Of a DNA stretch of 10,245 nucleotides, positions 6,863-10,245 are shown in pieces. How positions within the stretch are numbered: position 1 is the first letter of the stretch; the number at the start of each line of letters is the position of its first letter. The stretch spans positions 1 to 10,245 of the forward strand of contig JAGIAF010000110.1 in the NCBI GenBank assembly GCA_017745015.1. The letters run 5' to 3'. The position numbers and the translations under genes were made by a program. Source of the DNA: Bdellovibrio sp. GTDB taxonomy: Bacteria; Bdellovibrionota; Bdellovibrionia; Bdellovibrionales; Bdellovibrionaceae. Below the pieces are notes generated by a model. It worked only from the letters and a program-made list of their open reading frames with translations. It ran no database searches and was not told the DNA's origin.

Positions 6863-7791
6863 TATGCCTCAATCATTTTTTGGATATCTTCGATCGCGCG
6901 AAGAGCTTTCAAACCGTCAAGACCCGTTACTACCGGTTTCTTGTCGTTCAAAACAGCGTCGATAAACGCGTCTGTTTCTTTTTGAAGAGCATCGGCTTTT
7001 TCCACAGTCCACTTCGTAACTTTCGTCAAATCGTCTGGAGTACCAGAACCTTTGGCGACTTTTTCAAGTTCGTGGATACCCGTGTTCGCGAAAATCGTGC
7101 AGTCGTCTTGAACTACACGGATCGATCTTTGAGCCACCGGAGAAATACGGCTGACCGTGATGATCGCGTGAATTCCGTTTTTCATTTTGAAAGAGATCGA
7201 AGCCGTATCCAACTCTGGAGAAACCAGTTTTGAACCCGAAGCGATCATGCTTTCGATTTCACTGTCTGCCAACCAGAACAACAAATCCATATCGTGGATT
7301 GCCAGGTCATGCAGAACCGAAACGTCGGCACCGCGCGCTTTATAAGGAGCTGTTCTTACCAACTCAATCGTGCGCACATTCTTCATGTGTTTCTTTAATT
7401 CATTTACGGAAGGATTGAATCTTTCAATATGTCCTACCGCCAATTTCACATTGTGCTTTTCAGCCAAGGCCAACAATTCTTCCGCTTGAGGAACTGTTGC
7501 TGTGATTGGTTTTTCTACGTTCACATGAACGCCGTTTTGCAAGAACAGCTTCGCCACTTCATAGTGACTTTGCGTGCTGGCTGCGATTGTTACCAAGTCC
7601 ACCTGACCGATTAGGTCTTGGGGACGGTGGAAGCTCTTCACTCCCAGTTCAGCAGCGATTTTGTCAGCTTGAGCTGGGAATGCATCACAAACCCCCACCA
7701 ATTCTACGTGGGGATTGTTTTTATACTTTTGGGCATGGAAGTTACCGAGGTAACCGACGCCGACCACGGCGCCACGCAATTTCTTACTCAT
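6862..7791 (-). CDS. gnnA: Gfo/Idh/MocA oxidoreductase, probable UDP-GlcNAc 3-dehydrogenase (GnnA-like)
   Basis: The 309-residue product is a NAD(P)-dependent Gfo/Idh/MocA enzyme. It has a Rossmann fingerprint GVGYLG (11-16), the family EKP motif (93-95), GHIERFNP (120-127) and a catalytic segment HDLAIHDMD (161-169). In Acidithiobacillus ferrooxidans the genes gnnA and gnnB lie between lpxA and lpxB; GnnA oxidises UDP-GlcNAc at C3 and GnnB transaminates it to UDP-GlcNAc3N, the substrate for an amide-forming LpxA. The location here, between lpxA and lpxB with overlaps on both sides, makes the same role likely. The ATG at 7791 is chosen rather than an upstream in-frame start at 7869 because it begins directly at the Rossmann strand, overlaps lpxA by only 8 bp, and has AAAGGA about ten bases upstream. 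No gnnB aminotransferase is in the window. Family call is firm; the GnnA role rests on context. Confidence 0.82.
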   Translation of the reverse strand: MSKKLRGAVVGVGYLGNFHAQKYKNNPHVELVGVCDAFPAQADKIAAELGVKSFHRPQDLIGQVDLVTIAASTQSHYEVAKLFLQNGVHVNVEKPITATVPQAEELLALAEKHNVKLAVGHIERFNPSVNELKKHMKNVRTIELVRTAPYKARGADVSVLHDLAIHDMDLLFWLADSEIESMIASGSKLVSPELDTASISFKMKNGIHAIITVSRISPVAQRSIRVVQDDCTIFANTGIHELEKVAKGSGTPDDLTKVTKWTVEKADALQKETDAFIDAVLNDKKPVVTGLDGLKALRAIEDIQKMIEA

Positions 7792-8608
7792 CGTCTTGCC
7801 ATCCTTTAGGGCTTCTATCAACCGCGATACCGCGTTTTGAAGATCTGATGAAGTTGATGAAGTACTCAATGTTCGGGCTCATTGTGCACTCTTCTTGAAT
7901 ACGGGCGATCCCCTCTTCAACAGTGTGTGAACCCATAATGATGAGTCGGATTGCTTTATGAACGTTAGAAATTTCGGCACGGTCAAAACCCTTACGAGCC
8001 AAACCGATTTTGTTGGTTGCACGGATTGTCGCGTAGGTACCTTGAGCACGGCAGAACGGAAGAATATCTTTATTCACGATGCTGCTGCCCGCAATGAACG
8101 CCATTTTACCAACTTTAGTAAATTGGTTCAAAGCACTCATACCACCGATGAACACGCCATCAGCGATTTCACAGTGCCCCCCCAAGTGAGTGTTGTTCGC
8201 CATGATAACATTGTTACCCAACTTACAGTCATGACCTACGTGAGTGTATGCCATGAAATAGCAATTGTTACCGATTTCAGTTTTTTTATCACCCTTGCTT
8301 GTGGCAAGGTTAACTGTCGTAAATTCACGGAAGACGTTGTTGCTTCCGATAATCAAGCTTGTTGGTTCACCCTTATAAGAAATATCTTGAGGCGCACCAC
8401 CGATCGCGGCACCCGGGCAGAAATGATTGTTCTCGCCGATTTCTAAAATACCATAGCGAGAGCCCAAAGTGACGTGACCTTCTACGAGAGTGCCTTTTCC
8501 GATTTTTACTTTACCTTGGATAAGGCAGTAAGGGCCAATCTCTACGTCGTCAGCCAATTCGACATCTGGGGAAAGAACGCTGGAAGGATGTACTTTATAA
8601 TTTGCCAT
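7784..8608 (-). CDS. lpxA: Acyl-ACP:UDP-N-acetylglucosamine (or diamino-sugar) acyltransferase LpxA
   Basis: This 274-residue left-handed beta-helix protein has hexapeptide repeats through about residue 190 and a C-terminal helical domain. It performs the first acylation of lipid A synthesis from hydroxyacyl-ACP. H126 in THVGHDC matches the E. coli catalytic H125, and H123, H145, D75, N199 and R205 match H122, H144, D74, N198 and R204 (alignment from memory, offset +1). G174 matches G173 of the acyl-chain ruler, suggesting a long hydroxyacyl chain. Departures are S77 (K76), N161 (H160), Y192 (H191), I201 (E200) and VNLAT in place of IHRGT (99-103). It is probably the first gene of the block after a terminator. 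The ATG has AGGA about ten bases upstream. The GnnA-like neighbour suggests that it uses UDP-GlcNAc3N; this is inference. Confidence 0.95.
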   Translation of the reverse strand: MANYKVHPSSVLSPDVELADDVEIGPYCLIQGKVKIGKGTLVEGHVTLGSRYGILEIGENNHFCPGAAIGGAPQDISYKGEPTSLIIGSNNVFREFTTVNLATSKGDKKTEIGNNCYFMAYTHVGHDCKLGNNVIMANNTHLGGHCEIADGVFIGGMSALNQFTKVGKMAFIAGSSIVNKDILPFCRAQGTYATIRATNKIGLARKGFDRAEISNVHKAIRLIIMGSHTVEEGIARIQEECTMSPNIEYFINFIRSSKRGIAVDRSPKGWQDDE

Positions 8609-8649
8609 GTGAACTGTATCCTAAATGCAACTTTGCAATGCTTGAATTT

Positions 8650-8676
8650 AAAAAGGGCCCTTATCAGGCCCTTTTT
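8650..8676 (-). terminator. Intrinsic terminator between skp and lpxA
   Basis: A perfect 10 bp stem (AAAAAGGGCC, 8650-8659, pairing with GGCCCTTTTT, 8667-8676) encloses a 7-base loop. On the minus strand the stem is followed by AAATTC after a five-T run. It lies about 19 bases after the skp stop and is nearly symmetric, so it could act in both directions. It should end or attenuate skp transcription before lpxA. Confidence 0.85.
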
Positions 8677-8694
8677 AGTTTCTTCTTTTAAAAA

Positions 8695-9198
8695 CTATTT
8701 CTCTTTTTCGTAAGCTTTAATCACTTCATCAGTCAGATCAGAATCTGCTGTTGCGAAAAGAACCGATTGGTTGTTTTCAAGGATCATAGTGTAACCTTTG
8801 TCCTTAGCGATTTTCGCGATGACTGTTTTCATTTTCGTCAAAATCGGAGCCGTCAATTCGCGCTCTTTCTTTTGGATTTCCATTTGGCTTTTGCCAACCA
8901 CATCACGATATTTCAACATTTCTTCTTGGAATTCAGCTTGTTTTTTACCAAGCGCTTCTTCAGATAGAACTGATTTTTTCTTCTCGATATCTTCGCCCAT
9001 CTTTTTAAGATCAGCTTCTTTTTTCTCTAGTTCTTTTTTCTTTTTGTTGAACTCAGTTTCCAACTCAGTCTTCGCTTTTTTACCAGCAGAAGTAGATTGA
9101 ATAGCTTTTTGCATATCAACAAAACCAACTTTGCTCTCAGCCGCGTTTACAGAAGCCGCCATCATAAGCACGCTCAACGCCACAACCAACTTTTTCAT
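8695..9198 (-). CDS. skp: OmpH/Skp family periplasmic chaperone
   Basis: This 167-residue protein has a Sec signal peptide (KK, hydrophobic core, cleavage probably after A19 in SVNA). The mature start KVGFVDMQKAI is the typical OmpH beta strand. A long Lys/Glu-rich stretch (about 40-115) would form the coiled-coil tentacles of the Skp jellyfish trimer. The C-terminal KDKGYTMILENNQSVLFA closes the body domain. Skp holds unfolded outer-membrane proteins in the periplasm and passes them to the BAM complex. Placement directly after bamA is conserved in many Proteobacteria. A strong Shine-Dalgarno sequence (AAGGAGGA) six bases upstream supports the ATG at 9198. In enterobacteria lpxD and fabZ follow; here a terminator and lpxA follow instead. 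Confidence 0.93.
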   Translation of the reverse strand: MKKLVVALSVLMMAASVNAAESKVGFVDMQKAIQSTSAGKKAKTELETEFNKKKKELEKKEADLKKMGEDIEKKKSVLSEEALGKKQAEFQEEMLKYRDVVGKSQMEIQKKERELTAPILTKMKTVIAKIAKDKGYTMILENNQSVLFATADSDLTDEVIKAYEKEK

Positions 9199-9204
9199 TT
9201 CAAA

Positions 9205-9212
9205 TCCTCCTT
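9205..9212 (-). promoter_or_regulatory. Ribosome binding site of skp
   Basis: AAGGAGGA on the minus strand, six bases before the ATG at 9198, is close to a perfect anti-16S match. It is the strongest such site among the genes here and suggests high expression. Confidence 0.85.
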
Positions 9213-9266
9213 AAAAACGTAAAAAGTCCTAAATTCCAAAAACCAAAATCTAAATTTCCCTTACCA

Positions 9267-9390
9267 TCGGCTGATCAAAAAGGTTCAGCCGCGAGGCGGA
9301 GGGACTTCCCGCAGCGCAGGCGTGCTTGCAGCACGTCGGAGCGAGGACAAGGCCCGACAACGAAGTGGATGGGCCTTTTTCATCAGCCGA
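9267..9390. repeat. 124 bp GC-rich inverted-repeat element between bamA and skp
   Basis: The ends are 17-base inverted repeats with one mismatch: TCGGCTGATCAAAAAGG (9267-9283) and CCTTTTTCATCAGCCGA (9374-9390). The 90 bp between them are GC-rich and contain smaller hairpins, including CGTGC/GCACG with a five-base loop, CCGC-GAG-GCGG and GGCCC/GGGCC. The flanks towards skp are AT-rich, so composition changes sharply. It begins two bases after the bamA stop codon. It could be a MITE- or REP-like dispersed repeat, a long-stem terminator or processing hairpin for the bamA transcript, or both. No coding capacity was recognised in it. The structure is seen; its role is inferred. Confidence 0.65.
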
Positions 9391-9391
9391 G

Positions 9392-10245
9392 CTAGAAACT
9401 CGGGCCGATTGAGAATTCGAATACCGTCGCATCATGATAGTTCGGGTCACGATTGAGTGGGAAACCCCATTCGAAACGCAACACCCCGATAGGTGAATAC
9501 CAACGGATACCGAAACCCACGTCAGAGAAGAAGTTTCCATCCAACGTATCGTCCGCCGCACCAATATCAAAGAATCCAGCTCCCATGATGCCAGCATCTT
9601 TTACCAAAGGGAACTGCAATTCTGTACGAGCCATCGCCTGTTGAGTACCACCGTAGAAGCGCATCGCATCGATTTGCGCTTGCGCTGGGCCGACTTTTGG
9701 AAGTCTCTCATCGTAAATCTTTTTCGAGAACTTCATCTTACCTACGCGGTACGAACGATAACCACGCAAAGAGTAAGGTCCACCTAGCAAATACAATTCA
9801 TTGAATGGCACGGGCTGACCGTCAATACCATCGATACGAGCGTATTGAAGATCATTTCTCCACACCACATCCCAGAAGATGTTCTTGAAGTAGCGGAAGA
9901 TACCGTTACCACGATTGTACTTCAACTGACCGAAGCCTGCATACTCATAAGAGACCGCAGCGAAAATACCTTTTGTAGGCGAGAAACGGTCATTTCTCGT
10001 GTCGTACTCCAAAGTACCCGTCAAAGAAATCGTTTCGCCAGACGCAGTTTCAAGAGGGAAAAGATCCGTATCGGTAATTGGCTGTCCCGTAGAATCATAA
10101 CGAGTTGTCAGATCCGATTTGTCGTACTTCGCGCGCAAGTAACCGCGTGTGTTTTCCGCAACAGGGTGACCAAAACGCAACGTCGCACCCGTATGCTCTT
10201 CATCGTAGTCTAGACGACCTGTATTTGTACTTTTATAGACAGATC
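9392..10245 (-). CDS. bamA: Outer-membrane protein assembly factor BamA, C-terminal barrel portion (5' end beyond window)
   Basis: The frame is open from the right edge to a TAG at 9392, giving about 284 C-terminal residues. Content is that of the Omp85/D15 beta-barrel: repeated amphipathic strands, GTLEYDTRNDRFSPTKG (the strand motif typical of BamA), LLGGPYSLRGYRSY containing the (V/L)RG(F/Y) loop-6 motif at about 9758-9769, FFDIGAADD, and a closing barrel strand ending in Phe (FEFSIGPSF). The terminal aromatic is the C-terminal beta-signal of outer-membrane barrels. BamA inserts outer-membrane proteins in the outer membrane. The POTRA domains should lie beyond the right edge. The apparent internal start at 10180 (TTG) is not a real start, because the frame continues upstream with plausible barrel sequence (TGRLDYDEEHTGATLRFGHP). 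The neighbour skp supports BamA over TamA. Confidence 0.92.
   Translation of the reverse strand, partial: SVYKSTNTGRLDYDEEHTGATLRFGHPVAENTRGYLRAKYDKSDLTTRYDSTGQPITDTDLFPLETASGETISLTGTLEYDTRNDRFSPTKGIFAAVSYEYAGFGQLKYNRGNGIFRYFKNIFWDVVWRNDLQYARIDGIDGQPVPFNELYLLGGPYSLRGYRSYRVGKMKFSKKIYDERLPKVGPAQAQIDAMRFYGGTQQAMARTELQFPLVKDAGIMGAGFFDIGAADDTLDGNFFSDVGFGIRWYSPIGVLRFEWGFPLNRDPNYHDATVFEFSIGPSF

Noticed and set aside
7792..7869. Longer ATG start for the Gfo/Idh oxidoreductase at 7869
   Set aside because: The extra 26 residues are Ser/Thr-rich, lie in an alternate frame of lpxA and precede the natural Rossmann start at the ATG at 7791.
7958..8446. Plus-strand open frame of 162 codons antisense to lpxA
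   Set aside because: The length arises from the codon bias of lpxA read in antisense; there is no ribosome site and no family resemblance.
9359..9380. GGCCC/GGGCCTTTTT hairpin in the element read as a plus-strand terminator
   Set aside because: No plus-strand gene ends upstream of it; it is better explained as part of the larger inverted repeat.
9250..9597. Minus-strand open frame of 115 codons across the inverted-repeat element and the bamA 3' end
   Set aside because: It is out of frame with bamA, crosses a repeat, has no ribosome site and resembles no protein; it is a shadow of bamA.

Overview
This window is a cell-envelope locus of a Gram-negative bacterium. It is dominated by lipid A biosynthesis on the minus strand, preceded by two outer-membrane assembly genes and followed by LPS-core-type glycosyltransferases. 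The protein style, moderate GC content and gene order (bamA-skp-lpxA-gnnA-like-lpxB-lpxK-lpxL-lipoprotein) suggest a Bdellovibrio-like member of the Bdellovibrionota. This is inferred from pattern recognition, not from a database search.

Layout, read along the minus strand from the right end. A 3'-terminal part of bamA (10245-9392) is followed by a 193 bp GC-rich gap that holds a long inverted repeat (9267-9390). Then come skp/ompH (9198-8695) and a strong hairpin terminator (8650-8676). After the terminator runs a tightly packed block with short overlaps at every junction: lpxA (8608-7784), a Gfo/Idh/MocA oxidoreductase resembling GnnA (7791-6862), lpxB (6862-5711), lpxK (5714-4701), an LpxL/HtrB-type acyltransferase (4729-3848) and a DUF3108-type lipoprotein (3848-2757, GTG start). 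The plus strand then carries one gene (1595-2725), a protein with two tandem cyclic-nucleotide-binding domains and a PqqD-like N-terminus. It is convergent with the lipoprotein gene and divergent from two GT9 (heptosyltransferase-family) genes on the minus strand. Those two genes (1501-323 and 414-1, the second cut by the window edge) overlap by 92 bp.

How the genes fit together. LpxA, the GnnA-like dehydrogenase, LpxB, LpxK and LpxL are consecutive activities of the Raetz pathway. The dehydrogenase between lpxA and lpxB points to a lipid A built on 2,3-diamino-2,3-dideoxyglucose, which agrees with the published diamino-sugar lipid A of B. bacteriovorus. LpxA, LpxB and LpxK each keep their main catalytic residues but depart from the enterobacterial consensus at specific motifs. 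BamA and Skp serve outer-membrane protein assembly, and the GT9 enzymes probably act on the LPS core or another surface glycan. The usual lpxD and fabZ between skp and lpxA are absent here, as is the gnnB aminotransferase.

I found no tRNA, rRNA, CRISPR, transposase or phage gene. The most unusual points are the diamino-sugar lipid A operon with its lipoprotein of unknown function, loss of the GT9 catalytic aspartate in the upstream glycosyltransferase, the 92 bp gene overlap, and the 124 bp inverted-repeat element between bamA and skp.
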